Source: Clostridiaceae bacterium Marseille-Q4145
GTDB taxonomy: Bacteria; Bacillota; Clostridia; Lachnospirales; Lachnospiraceae
Direction: 5' to 3'
DNA length: 64,000 bases
Assembly (NCBI GenBank): GCA_018223365.1
Contig: JAGTTP010000001.1
Coordinates: 1,120,822-1,184,821 of the forward strand
Part shown: piece by piece, positions 1-7,780 of the stretch
How positions within the stretch are numbered: the first letter of the stretch is position 1
Layout of the letters: each line of letters begins with the position of its first letter
Notes under the pieces: model-generated
The model's input: the letters and a program-made list of their open reading frames with translations, nothing else
Databases searched by the model: none
Told to the model about the DNA's origin: nothing
Position numbers and translations under genes: made by a program

Positions 1-426
1 GAGATGTTCCCGGAAAAGAGAAAAGACGGAAGCTGGATAAAGAAGATTGTATTCAATTTCCCTGTGCCTATTGATGGCGAGGAAGTGAAAGAACTTCCCT
101 TGGAAACTGAAACAACAGTCGAGACGGTAGTTCTTCTGTCCCAACAAAAACCGGATGATCATATCGAGATTGAGATTAATCTGGATGAGATTGATGCGAC
201 AAGTGCTGAGACGAAGGCTACATACAAAGAAATCGAGGAATGGGTGCAGGAGCACTACGGATTCCATGTAACAAACCTGAACATTGCACAGGTGAAACAG
301 AAGTATGGAATTATAGAAAGAGAGAATTACAATAGGCCAAAATCAGAGAATAGTAGACGACCGGGTACAACTCCGGAAAAGGAGAAAGCTATCACAGAAG
401 CACTTAAGTATTTTAAGATGATATGA
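1..426 (+). CDS. C-terminal part of a putative methyltransferase (5' end outside window)
   Basis: The reading frame is open to base 1 (a Glu codon precedes the first Met), so this is probably the 3' end of a longer gene. The last 70 or so residues (TYKEIEEWVQEHYGF, IAQVKQKYG, PEKEKAITEALKYF) resemble the C-terminal extension carried by some clostridial RumA/RlmD-like 23S rRNA uracil methyltransferases. No SAM-binding or catalytic motif lies inside the window, so the function is inferred from the tail only. A hairpin terminator follows directly. Confidence 0.4.
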   Translation, partial: EMFPEKRKDGSWIKKIVFNFPVPIDGEEVKELPLETETTVETVVLLSQQKPDDHIEIEINLDEIDATSAETKATYKEIEEWVQEHYGFHVTNLNIAQVKQKYGIIERENYNRPKSENSRRPGTTPEKEKAITEALKYFKMI

Positions 427-431
427 TAAAA

Positions 432-466
432 AGAGGCATTCTTTTATAGAGTGCCTCTAATTTTTT
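432..466 (+). terminator. Rho-independent terminator after the methyltransferase-like gene
   Basis: Arms AGAGGCATTC (432-441) and GAGTGCCTCT (449-458) pair over 10 bp with one T-G wobble around a 7-nt loop. They are followed by AATTTTTT. It sits just after the stop codon at 426. Confidence 0.75.
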
Positions 467-617
467 GCGACAAATTATTTATGGATATATGAAAGCTTTT
501 CTAATAATCTTCATCAAATCTTTATTTTTTCTTTGTAATCTGTTTTCAGATTGAAAAATATCTATGGCAACAAAATAAAAAACAAATTTATATATAGGTA
601 AAGGAAAGGGAAAAATA

Positions 618-1328
618 ATGGAAATGATGCTTAAAACTAACGAACTTTGTAAGACATTTAAAGATCAGAAGGCGGTAAATAAAGTATCGCTGAATATACC
701 AAAGGGTTGTGTATATGGCCTCCTTGGACCAAACGGAGCAGGAAAGTCGACAACACTAAAGATGATAACCGGAATCATGAAGCCTACAGATGGTGAGATA
801 ATCTATGACGGAAAGCCATGGAGCAGAGCAATTCTTGAAGAGATTGGAGCACTCATCGAAAATCCTCCAATCTATGAAAATCTTACAGCAAGAGAGAATC
901 TTGAAGTAAGAGCTATTCTTCTTGGGGTGGCAAAGAGCCGAATCGATGAAGTTTTAAAAACAGTTTCACTTACAAATACAGGAAAAAAGAAGGCTGGTCA
1001 GTTTTCGCTGGGAATGAAGCAAAGACTTGGAATCGCACTTGCACTTCTTGCAAATCCCAAGCTCCTTATTCTGGATGAGCCTACAAACGGACTTGACCCA
1101 ATCGGAATTGAAGAGCTTAGAGAACTTATAAAAACCTTCCCTGAGCAGGGAATTACCGTGATTTTGTCAAGCCATATTCTCTCAGAGGTTCAGATGTGTG
1201 CTGATTATATCGGAATAATCTCAGACGGAGTACTTGGATATGAAGGTAAGCTTCTTCCGGGACAGAATCTTGAAGAGCTCTTTATGGATGTTGTTAAGAA
1301 AAATCGTAAGCTTCAGAATATCGAATAA
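618..1328 (+). CDS. Lantibiotic-immunity type ABC transporter ATP-binding protein (LanF/BcrA-like)
   Basis: A complete 236-residue ABC ATPase. The Walker A GPNGAGKST lies near residue 38, the signature region SLGMKQR near 133 and the Walker B LLILDEPT near 153, with a switch His in SSHILSE. Length and motifs fit LanF/BcrA subunits, which energise export of lantibiotics or bacitracin away from the membrane. These normally need LanE and LanG permeases encoded downstream; none is present here, and a kinase fragment follows within 50 bp. The preceding AAGGAAAGGGA is a likely ribosome-binding site. The protein may be made but has no visible membrane partner, so it is probably non-functional for export unless partners lie elsewhere. 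Confidence 0.85.
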   Translation: MEMMLKTNELCKTFKDQKAVNKVSLNIPKGCVYGLLGPNGAGKSTTLKMITGIMKPTDGEIIYDGKPWSRAILEEIGALIENPPIYENLTARENLEVRAILLGVAKSRIDEVLKTVSLTNTGKKKAGQFSLGMKQRLGIALALLANPKLLILDEPTNGLDPIGIEELRELIKTFPEQGITVILSSHILSEVQMCADYIGIISDGVLGYEGKLLPGQNLEELFMDVVKKNRKLQNIE

Positions 1329-1378
1329 AGAACGTAAATTACTAACTATCTGACAGATTAGATGAAAGGACTAAAGCA

Positions 1379-1576
1379 ATGACTACGCCTGAAGGGCTTG
1401 CCCATGGCACAGAGCAATTTTTCATGGATGATTCTAGCAGAACCGGCGGCTCTCATTATGGCATAGGATTGTTCTTTGCGAAAAAAGTAGCTGAGGAGCA
1501 CGGAGGAAAGATTGTTCTTGCTAATTCCAATGAGACTAGTGGAGCCAAGGTTGAGATAAGCTTTACTAGTCAATAG
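1379..1576 (+). pseudogene. C-terminal remnant of a LanK-type sensor histidine kinase
   Basis: The 65 residues match the F and G boxes of the ATP-binding domain of a lantibiotic-responsive kinase: EQFFMDDSSR, then HYGIGLFFAKKVAEEHGG. The sensor, dimerisation/His box and N box are missing. In intact loci the usual order is ABC ATPase, two permeases, response regulator, kinase. Here the ATPase is followed directly by the kinase tail, so an internal deletion of roughly three and a half genes is inferred. An in-frame Met at 1379 exists but there is no reason to think a stable product is made. Confidence 0.75.
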
Positions 1577-1587
1577 TGTTGATAGCA

Positions 1588-2400
1588 TTACTTTTTCTTC
1601 TTGCCACGTCCATTTTCCTTAACTGGTTTGCAGAGGTCTGAGTAGCGTTGCAAAATGTCTGTAAAGGTCTTGAACTCGTATGGATCCATTTTGGTAAAAT
1701 TGATTTTGAAAAGTTTGCTGTACATAACCATTTGAGCCTGAGTGGCATTGTCTGCAGTTTTTAATTCCTCAAATGAGTCAAGTATATCGTCAACAGGCGT
1801 AGTAGCTTCACCGGTTTCTGCGTCTTTGCTATGTGCATCTCTTATATCTTTTGCAATTTTTACTACGTCATTTCCAAGGAGATTGTTAAAGTAGTTGTCT
1901 TCAGATATAGTTGCAGCTTCTAAAGTTTTCATGTAATGGTCTTCATCGGAAATGCCTTTATTTTGAAGCCGAACTCTTGTCTGTTCAATCATTTTGTTGA
2001 TGTTTCGAAATTGCATTCCGGCAAGATTATCAACGTAGATTTCCATGTCCGAAAGAAAATTTATAAAATCCGGGTGCTTAATCATTTCACAAATCAATCT
2101 GACATTAAGCTTCCCACTTTTTAGTAAATCTACAGTTTCATCATCCAGTCCAAGTTCATCTATAGGAAATAGATGTTGTTCTCTATTTTCAGTAAGTCCC
2201 AGAAGATAGTCTGATGTTACTCCATAAAAATCCGCAAGTGTGATGATGGCCTTGTGAGAGATTTCTTTGTAATTATCTGTTTCATAATTTCCCAGTGATG
2301 CTCTGGATATTCCGGTCTGCTCTGACAATTCTTGCAGAGACAGGCCTTTTTCTATTCTTAAATCTTTTAGTTTTTCCTGAATTGATAATTTACACTTCAA
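1588..2400 (-). CDS. XRE-family transcriptional regulator with a long C-terminal domain
   Basis: A Cro/CI-type helix-turn-helix lies near the N-terminus (KDLRIEKGLSLQELSEQTGISRASLGNYE) and is followed by SDYLLGLTE, a common end of XRE domains. The remaining roughly 190 residues are helical and unassigned, and the protein ends in a lysine-rich tail. I place the start at TTG 2400 because GGGGGG lies 8-10 nt upstream on the minus strand; an ATG at 2451 in the same frame has no clear ribosome-binding site. It converges with the lan remnant and its target genes are unknown. Confidence 0.7.
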   Translation of the reverse strand: MKCKLSIQEKLKDLRIEKGLSLQELSEQTGISRASLGNYETDNYKEISHKAIITLADFYGVTSDYLLGLTENREQHLFPIDELGLDDETVDLLKSGKLNVRLICEMIKHPDFINFLSDMEIYVDNLAGMQFRNINKMIEQTRVRLQNKGISDEDHYMKTLEAATISEDNYFNNLLGNDVVKIAKDIRDAHSKDAETGEATTPVDDILDSFEELKTADNATQAQMVMYSKLFKINFTKMDPYEFKTFTDILQRYSDLCKPVKENGRGKKKK

Positions 2401-2633
2401 TGCTTTATTCCCCCCAGTGCTTTTTCTAAAGTTCTTGTATGTGTAAATCATAACAGAATATTGTGGAGCTGCATGTCGTAGAATTGGATAATTAAAAAGT
2501 TTAAAACTGTGTTATAGAAAATAAGCATTAAGCAGCACTCTTATTATTAATTTCAATGTAAAGCGATAAGGGGAAACCTTATCGCTTTATTAAAAGAAGA
2601 ATGTGGGATTGATAATCATTTAATTTTACATAA

Positions 2634-3080
2634 TTAGATGTCAGTAGAAAGTTTATTAATTTTTCTTAGAGCAATACGATAAGAAATGTAAAAAAATAAC
2701 AATGTTACAAGGAAATAAACAGTTAGAAATATTAAGGAGACTATAATTCTTTGATTAATTAGTTCAAGATAGAAAAAAGTATCAATTTGGGAACTCATAA
2801 CAAAAATGGTAATACTATTTAAACTAGAATAGCATAGTGCAAATAGCCAACACCAGTGTGGAAAATGTTGGGTTCCATTAAAAAGAACTCCTTTTATTGA
2901 CATCCAAATGATTAACGCACAAGGCGCTAATGAAATAACCCAACCGTTTAAGCTTGTTTGAAAAAAATAATCTAGTAGATTAGTAAGATTATCTAATATA
3001 ATTATACCCCAAAAAAGTTTAACGTAAATTGTGTTCCGAATATTTGTGATCCTTTCATCACAGTGAATGGTGGTTTTCAT
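2634..3080 (-). CDS. Small four-helix membrane protein of unknown function
   Basis: About 148 residues with four hydrophobic segments, near residues 23-43, 50-65, 80-100 and 115-140. The ATG at 3080 overlaps the TGA of the upstream regulator (ATGA) and is preceded by GGAGGA, so it is preferred to the longer frame starting at 3098. Coupling to a small XRE regulator is a common two-gene arrangement in which the regulator controls an integral membrane protein. No family is recognised. Confidence 0.6.
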   Translation of the reverse strand: MKTTIHCDERITNIRNTIYVKLFWGIIILDNLTNLLDYFFQTSLNGWVISLAPCALIIWMSIKGVLFNGTQHFPHWCWLFALCYSSLNSITIFVMSSQIDTFFYLELINQRIIVSLIFLTVYFLVTLLFFYISYRIALRKINKLSTDI

Positions 3081-3280
3081 AAGTTGTCCTCCTCCCAAAA
3101 TAAATCGTTTAATGTTTTGTTAAGTACTTTACATATCCGAATACAAAGCTGAAGACTGGGATTAAACTTTCCGCCTTCTAGTAAGTTGATAGTAGGGCGT
3201 GTAACATTAACTTTGGCAGCCAGTTCTTCTTGAGAAAGATTCATCTCAACGCGCGCTAATTTAAGACGCATATTTTTCAT
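3077..3280 (-). CDS. Small XRE-family regulator (YozG-like)
   Basis: A 67-residue protein that is almost entirely a helix-turn-helix: LARVEMNLSQEELAAKVNVTRPTINLLEGG, ending LNDLFWEEDNL. This is the length and ending typical of small YozG/Xre regulators. It is translationally coupled to the membrane protein downstream (ATGA). A strong promoter with a palindrome in its spacer lies 25-53 bp upstream, consistent with autoregulation. Confidence 0.8.
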   Translation of the reverse strand: MKNMRLKLARVEMNLSQEELAAKVNVTRPTINLLEGGKFNPSLQLCIRICKVLNKTLNDLFWEEDNL

Positions 3281-3304
3281 TTATATAACCTCCTTTCTAT
3301 ATGT

Positions 3305-3333
3305 ATTATATGATATATCAAACAAAATGTAAA
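3305..3333 (-). promoter_or_regulatory. SigA-type promoter with an internal palindromic operator
   Basis: On the minus strand TTTACA (3333-3328) and TATAAT (3310-3305) are separated by exactly 17 bp. The spacer next to the -10 contains the perfect 10-bp palindrome TGATATATCA (3311-3320), a plausible operator for the small XRE regulator it drives. Confidence 0.65.
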
Positions 3334-3418
3334 ATATATAATACAAAAAATAATAAATATATAACGTTATGTGAAAAAGATTATTATGTTTTGGTAATAG
3401 AACTTTTAAGTATTTGAT

Positions 3419-3598
3419 TCAAGTGTCGGAGTATAATGCAATCCTGACGCAGGCATAGACTGCAGTCATCTGCATGGCGCTTCTTTCATTGACGGCTTTG
3501 CCGGAGTTGCTTCCACCAAAGAGGAAGCGATAGGCACTGTCATTGGTGCTGTTGGTGGGCTTGCCTTTTGAGTGAAACAGTCCTGATAAAAATCCCAT
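3419..3598 (-). pseudogene. N-terminal remnant of a phage portal protein
   Basis: From the ATG at 3598 the translation begins MGFLSGLFHSKGKP and runs through SGKAVNERSAMQMTAVYACVRI, the characteristic start of HK97-type phage portal proteins. Similarity ends near 3440 and the frame stops at 3419, so about 50 of roughly 400 residues survive. No other phage structural gene is nearby. I read it as scar tissue of a deleted prophage. Confidence 0.65.
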
Positions 3599-3665
3599 AA
3601 ATATTCCTTTCTGCCGCAAATGGCGTATAAAATTCAAAGTTTCGTCATAAAATAATCTATGCAAA

Positions 3666-3697
3666 TGCTTGCGATCGCAAGCAAAAGCGAATATAAT
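3666..3697 (+). promoter_or_regulatory. Promoter and palindromic operator of the toxin-antitoxin operon
   Basis: TTGCGA (3669-3674) and TATAAT (3692-3697) are spaced by 17 bp. The -35 lies inside the perfect 18-bp palindrome TGCTTGCGATCGCAAGCA (3666-3683). Antitoxins of this family bind such palindromes to repress their own operon. The AAAGGAGG ribosome-binding site follows before the start at 3719. Confidence 0.75.
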
Positions 3698-3718
3698 AAA
3701 GAAAAAGGAGGCGATACT

Positions 3719-4024
3719 ATGGCAAATACATCCGCTGTTTATGCAAGAATAGATACCAATCTCAAGGATAATGCTGAGAGTATTCTTTCTCAGCTTGGCA
3801 TTTCTCCATCCAGTGCAATTCAGATGCTTTATAGTCAAATTGTACTGAAGAAGGGTATGCCGTTTGAACTGAAACTTCCTTCTTCTAAGCCATTAGCTGT
3901 TGGCGCAATGACCAGAGAAGAGCTTGATGCAGAACTCCAGAAGGGTGTTGATTCCATCAAAGCAGGAAAGGTATATTCTGCGGATGAAGTCGATGCGGCA
4001 CTTGCAAAGGAGTTTGGCATATGA
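3719..4024 (+). CDS. RelB/DinJ-family antitoxin
   Basis: About 101 residues starting MANTSAVYARIDTNLKDNAE, followed by LGISPSSAIQMLYSQIVLKKGMPFEL. This is the ribbon-helix-helix fold region typical of RelB/DinJ antitoxins, with a C-terminal toxin-binding tail. The ATG at 3719 is chosen because AAAGGAGG precedes it; the longer frame from 3659 would run through the operator. The last codons overlap the toxin start (ATGA), giving coupled synthesis. It neutralises the toxin and probably represses the operon with it. Confidence 0.85.
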   Translation: MANTSAVYARIDTNLKDNAESILSQLGISPSSAIQMLYSQIVLKKGMPFELKLPSSKPLAVGAMTREELDAELQKGVDSIKAGKVYSADEVDAALAKEFGI

Positions 4025-4368
4025 CAGATAGCTATAAAGTTGGCTATTCTGTAGATGCACTTGATGACTTACGTGAAATCTATTCCTACATTGCGAATGA
4101 ACTCCTTGTTCCGGAGACTGCTTCTGCTCAGCTGAGCCGTATCCGAAAAGAGGTTCGTTCATTGGATTTCATGCCAGCTCGCTATGCGTTAGTTGACTGG
4201 GAGCCTTGGCATTCGATGAAAATGCATCAGCTTCCGGTAGACAACTTTATTGTGTATTATCTGGTTGATGACGAGAAAAGGACAGTTACAGTAGTACGAA
4301 TATTCTACGGTGGTCGAGATATCGACAATATGAATTGGAACCATGGAAAAGTCGAGGGCTACGTGTAG
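4021..4368 (+). CDS. RelE/ParE-family toxin
   Basis: 115 residues beginning YKVGYSVDALDDLREIYSYIANEL and ending TVVRIFYGGRDID, the usual start and end of the RelE/ParE fold. ParE-type members poison gyrase and RelE-type members cleave mRNA on the ribosome; the sequence alone does not separate the two. It overlaps the antitoxin by 4 nt. A short repeat of the toxin's 3' part lies immediately downstream, which suggests an older duplicated or recombined copy. Confidence 0.8.
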   Translation: MTDSYKVGYSVDALDDLREIYSYIANELLVPETASAQLSRIRKEVRSLDFMPARYALVDWEPWHSMKMHQLPVDNFIVYYLVDDEKRTVTVVRIFYGGRDIDNMNWNHGKVEGYV

Positions 4369-4370
4369 CG

Positions 4371-4424
4371 CCAGTAGACAATTATCTTGTTCTATATATT
4401 CCGGATGATGATACACAAGTGGTA
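4371..4424 (+). pseudogene. Fragment of a second RelE-type toxin
   Basis: In the frame from 4371 the codons read PVDNYLVLYIPDDDTQVV. This parallels PVDNFIVYYLVDDEKRTVTVV in the intact toxin upstream and is then lost. The rest of 4425-4779 holds no gene I can support. A TATGAT near 4743 may be part of a promoter for the peptidase gene. Confidence 0.55.
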
Positions 4425-4779
4425 CAAAATAATTTGAAAGCATCAATCAGAAATGGTTGGTGCTTTTTTCACTTTATAGGAAAGACCGCCTGCGGCGCTC
4501 TCTTGAATTGAGAAATGTCCGTACGGAGACGGACACGACATCGGCCAGTGGAACTGTTCTGCAGACATGGATCTGAGATCATCGGATGACCGCGGCCATG
4601 TGAAATGCCCGGATTCTACACGTTTGTAAAGGAGCAGGAAACCATCGCCTTCCCACAGGAGACCTTTGATCTTCGAGGCAGATCTTCCGCAGAAAACAAA
4701 TCTGTAGAAAAACAACAGGTGCCGGAAATGGAAAAATGTTGTATGATAGGAGCATAAGAAGAAAAGGAGGGCAGAAACT

Positions 4780-6228
4780 ATGCCTTGTACTACTATATTA
4801 GTTGGAAAAAATGCCTCTTATGATGGCTCTACCATGATTGCGAGAAATGACGATTCCTGCTCCGGAAGATTTACACCGAAGAAATTTGTGGTGGCTCATC
4901 CGGAGGAGCAGCAGAAAAATTATAAGTCTGAGATTTCCCATGTGGAGATTCCGCTGCCGGAACATCCTATGCGATACACTTCCATGCCTAATGCGTTGGA
5001 AGGAGAAGGCATCTGGGCAGCCAGCGGTGTCAATGAAGCCCATGTAGGAATGACCGCCACAGAGACCATTACATCCAATCCAAGGGTGCTGGGAGCAGAT
5101 CCGCTGGTAGAAGGCGGCATCGGAGAGGAAGATATTGTATATCTGGTACTTCCCTACATTCACAGCGCACGGGAAGGTGTGCAGCGTCTGGGAAGTCTGC
5201 TGGAGCAGTATGGAACTTATGAAATGAACGGCATTGCGTTCCAGGATCAGGACGAAATCTGGTGGCTGGAGACCATTGGAGGACATCACTGGATTGCGAG
5301 AAAAGTGCCGGATGAGGTGTATGTGGTGATGCCGAACCAGCTGGGCATTGATGCTTTCGATCTGGAGGATGCCTTCGGTGCGCAGAAGGAGCATCTGTGT
5401 TCCGCAGACATGAGAGAATTTATCCGGAAATACCATCTGGATCTGTCCCAGGATGGCATGCTCAATCCGAGAGACGCCTTTGGAAGCCATGATGATGCAG
5501 ACCATGTTTACAATACACCCCGTGCCTGGTTCATGGAGCGTTATCTGAATCCGACGACCTGGAACTGGGACGGTCCGGATGCAGAGTATACACCGGTATC
5601 TGACGATCTGCCCTGGTGCATGGTGCCGGAGAAGAAAATTACCGTGGAGGACGTAAAATACGTGCTGTCTTCTCATTTTCAGGGAACTCCCTATGATCCC
5701 TATGCCCCTTATGGCGACAAAACCATGAAGGGCGCTTACCGTTCTATCGGTATTAACAGGAACGACTTTGTGTCTGTCATTCAGATGCGTCCGGATCAGA
5801 AGAAATATCACAGCACCATCGAGTGGGTGGCATTTGCCTCCAATGCATTTAATGTACTGGCACCCTTCTATGCAGATGTGGAGGAGACGCCGGATTATCT
5901 GTCCAATACGACGGCAGAGGTTTCCACTGATAACCTTTACTGGTGCAGCCGAATGATTGCGGCCATGGCAGATGCGTCTTACCGCACTTCCATTTTCCAT
6001 ATTGAGCGGTATCAGGAGAACGTCATGGCAAAAGGCCACGCGCTGGTTAACGAATATGACGAACTGCTTGAGCAGGAGCAGGATCCGGCAAAACAGATGC
6101 AGCTGAAGGCAGAGGCAAATCAGAAGATTGCGGAGATGCTTAAAAAAGAGACAGCGTCCACGCTGAATAAAGTACTCTATGAATTGAGCAATCAAATGAA
6201 GAATGCTTACTCCAGGTCTGATGCATAA
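4780..6228 (+). CDS. C69-family dipeptidase
   Basis: 482 residues starting MPCTTILVGKNASYDGSTMIARNDDS. Peptidase family C69 (PepD) is an Ntn-hydrolase group with an N-terminal nucleophilic Cys; here Cys3 lies at the extreme N-terminus with no propeptide. Further family features include GIWAASGVNEAHVGMTATET and the region around DEIWWLETIGGHHW. The protein would hydrolyse a broad range of dipeptides, probably in the cytoplasm since no signal peptide is seen. AAGGAGG precedes the start. The following G3E GTPase gene begins 18 bp after the stop, so the two may be co-transcribed. Confidence 0.88.
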   Translation: MPCTTILVGKNASYDGSTMIARNDDSCSGRFTPKKFVVAHPEEQQKNYKSEISHVEIPLPEHPMRYTSMPNALEGEGIWAASGVNEAHVGMTATETITSNPRVLGADPLVEGGIGEEDIVYLVLPYIHSAREGVQRLGSLLEQYGTYEMNGIAFQDQDEIWWLETIGGHHWIARKVPDEVYVVMPNQLGIDAFDLEDAFGAQKEHLCSADMREFIRKYHLDLSQDGMLNPRDAFGSHDDADHVYNTPRAWFMERYLNPTTWNWDGPDAEYTPVSDDLPWCMVPEKKITVEDVKYVLSSHFQGTPYDPYAPYGDKTMKGAYRSIGINRNDFVSVIQMRPDQKKYHSTIEWVAFASNAFNVLAPFYADVEETPDYLSNTTAEVSTDNLYWCSRMIAAMADASYRTSIFHIERYQENVMAKGHALVNEYDELLEQEQDPAKQMQLKAEANQKIAEMLKKETASTLNKVLYELSNQMKNAYSRSDA

Positions 6229-6246
6229 GCAGGAAGAGGAACAGCC

Positions 6247-7179
6247 ATGATAAAGATTGATCTGATTACCGGATTCTTAGGAGCCGGTAAAACCACTTTC
6301 TTGAAAAAATATGCCCGCTATCTTCTGGATCAGGGCCAGAATATCGGAATTCTGGAAAATGATTTTGGCGCAGTGAATGTGGATATGATGATGTTAAAGG
6401 ATCTGGAAGGAGACCATTGTGAGCTTGAGATGGTTTCCGGCGGATGTGATGCAGACTGCCACCGGAGAAGATTTAAGACAAAACTCATTGCCATGGGAAT
6501 GTGCGGTTATGACCGTGTCTTAGTGGAACCGTCCGGCATCTTTGATGTGGACGAGTTCTTTGATGCGCTTCGGGAGGAACCACTGGATCAGTGGTATGAA
6601 ATCGGCAGCGTCATTGCGGTGGTGGATGCAGGACTGGAATCGGGACTTTCCAGAGACGAGGAATATTTACTGGCATCGGAAGTGGCAGATGCAGGCTGTG
6701 TGATCCTGAGCAGAAGCCAGCTGGTATCTGAGACACAGCAGAAAGAGACAGTTGCTCATATCAACCGCTCCATGGAACTGGTAAAATGCAGCCGCCGGTT
6801 TGGACAGGAGATCATAAACAAAGACTGGGATTGCTTGACGGATGCGGATTTTGAGCAGATCAAAAACTCCGGCTATGTGATGGCAGACTTTGCAAAACTG
6901 GGATTTCAGAAGGAGGCAGTATTTTCTTCTCTGAGTTTTTTGAACTTACAGATGGATGAAAAAAAGCTTAAAAAAATCGTGGAGCAGCTATTTGCATCGA
7001 CAGAAGCGGGAGAAGTTCTTCGAGTAAAAGGATTCTGGCAGCAGGAGGAACAGTGGATGGAGTTAAATGCTACTCCCCACAGTATGACGGTTGGTCCGGT
7101 GACGGCGGGGCAGCAGGTGTTGATCGTCATTGGAGAGGATCTTTCCAGGGATGTGATTTCAGGAATGATCGAAGGATAA
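6247..7179 (+). CDS. CobW/G3E-family GTP-binding protein
   Basis: 310 residues. Walker A GFLGAGKTT is at residues 8-16, followed by ENDFGAVNVD and VLVEPSGIFD as in COG0523 GTPases, which insert or chaperone metals such as zinc or cobalt. The usual metal-binding CxCC motif is replaced by GGCDADC (residues 66-72), so metal coordination may differ. The C-terminal half is a shortened CobW_C-like region. It sits between the dipeptidase and pth, 24 bp before pth. Confidence 0.82.
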   Translation: MIKIDLITGFLGAGKTTFLKKYARYLLDQGQNIGILENDFGAVNVDMMMLKDLEGDHCELEMVSGGCDADCHRRRFKTKLIAMGMCGYDRVLVEPSGIFDVDEFFDALREEPLDQWYEIGSVIAVVDAGLESGLSRDEEYLLASEVADAGCVILSRSQLVSETQQKETVAHINRSMELVKCSRRFGQEIINKDWDCLTDADFEQIKNSGYVMADFAKLGFQKEAVFSSLSFLNLQMDEKKLKKIVEQLFASTEAGEVLRVKGFWQQEEQWMELNATPHSMTVGPVTAGQQVLIVIGEDLSRDVISGMIEG

Positions 7180-7203
7180 TAAGGAAAAACTGAGGAGTGA
7201 ATC

Positions 7204-7767
7204 ATGTATATTATTGCAGGTCTGGGAAATCCAGGCGGAAAATACGAGAAGACCAAACATAATATGGGCTTTCAGGTCATTGATCTGCTGGCCGATAAAT
7301 ATCATATAGAAATGAACCAGAAAAAGCACAAAGCTATCTGCGGAACCGGCATCATTGAGGGGGTGAAGGTGCTTCTTTTAAAGCCCCAGACCTTTATGAA
7401 CTTGAGCGGGGAGAGCATCCGGGATGCAGTAGATTTTTATAAAATTGACCCGGAGACGGAACTCATTGTTATTTATGATGATATTTCTCTGCCCCCTGGT
7501 CATTTGCGGATTCGAAAAAAAGGAAGTGCAGGAGGACACAACGGCATTAAAAATATCATTCAGCATCTGGGGACTCAGGTATTCCCGCGGATCCGTGTGG
7601 GTGTGGGAGAGAAGCCGGAAGGATGGGATCTGGCAGACTATGTACTGAGCGGATTTTCGAAGGAAGACGAAGTGCTGGTGAAAGAATCCTGGGAGCGGGC
7701 CGTGGAGGCAGCTGCAGTTATGCTGACCGACGGACCGGAGAAAGCAATGAACGATTTTAATAGGTAA
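7204..7767 (+). CDS. pth: Peptidyl-tRNA hydrolase
   Basis: 187 residues, the normal length for bacterial Pth. It recycles peptidyl-tRNAs that drop off the ribosome. The expected features are all seen: GLGNPGGKYEKTKHNMGF with the catalytic His, the Asn of GLGNPG, FMNLSGE, and YDDISLPPGHLRIRKKGSAGGHNGIKNI with the catalytic Asp. It lies 13 bp before mfd. In Bacillus subtilis the orthologue spoVC is also near mfd and spoVT, so this order is conserved synteny. Confidence 0.95.
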   Translation: MYIIAGLGNPGGKYEKTKHNMGFQVIDLLADKYHIEMNQKKHKAICGTGIIEGVKVLLLKPQTFMNLSGESIRDAVDFYKIDPETELIVIYDDISLPPGHLRIRKKGSAGGHNGIKNIIQHLGTQVFPRIRVGVGEKPEGWDLADYVLSGFSKEDEVLVKESWERAVEAAAVMLTDGPEKAMNDFNR

Positions 7768-7780
7768 TTAGGGGGATTTC

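Noticed and set aside
1588..2451. Longer start at 2451 for the XRE regulator
   Set aside because: No ribosome-binding site upstream of 2451, whereas TTG 2400 has a GGGGGG at proper spacing.
4443..4715. 90-residue minus-strand open frame
   Set aside because: No ribosome-binding site, no recognisable similarity, and it lies in a decayed intergenic stretch.
4798..6195. 465-residue minus-strand open frame over the dipeptidase gene
   Set aside because: Antisense shadow of the C69 dipeptidase; low-complexity Cys/His/Ile composition.
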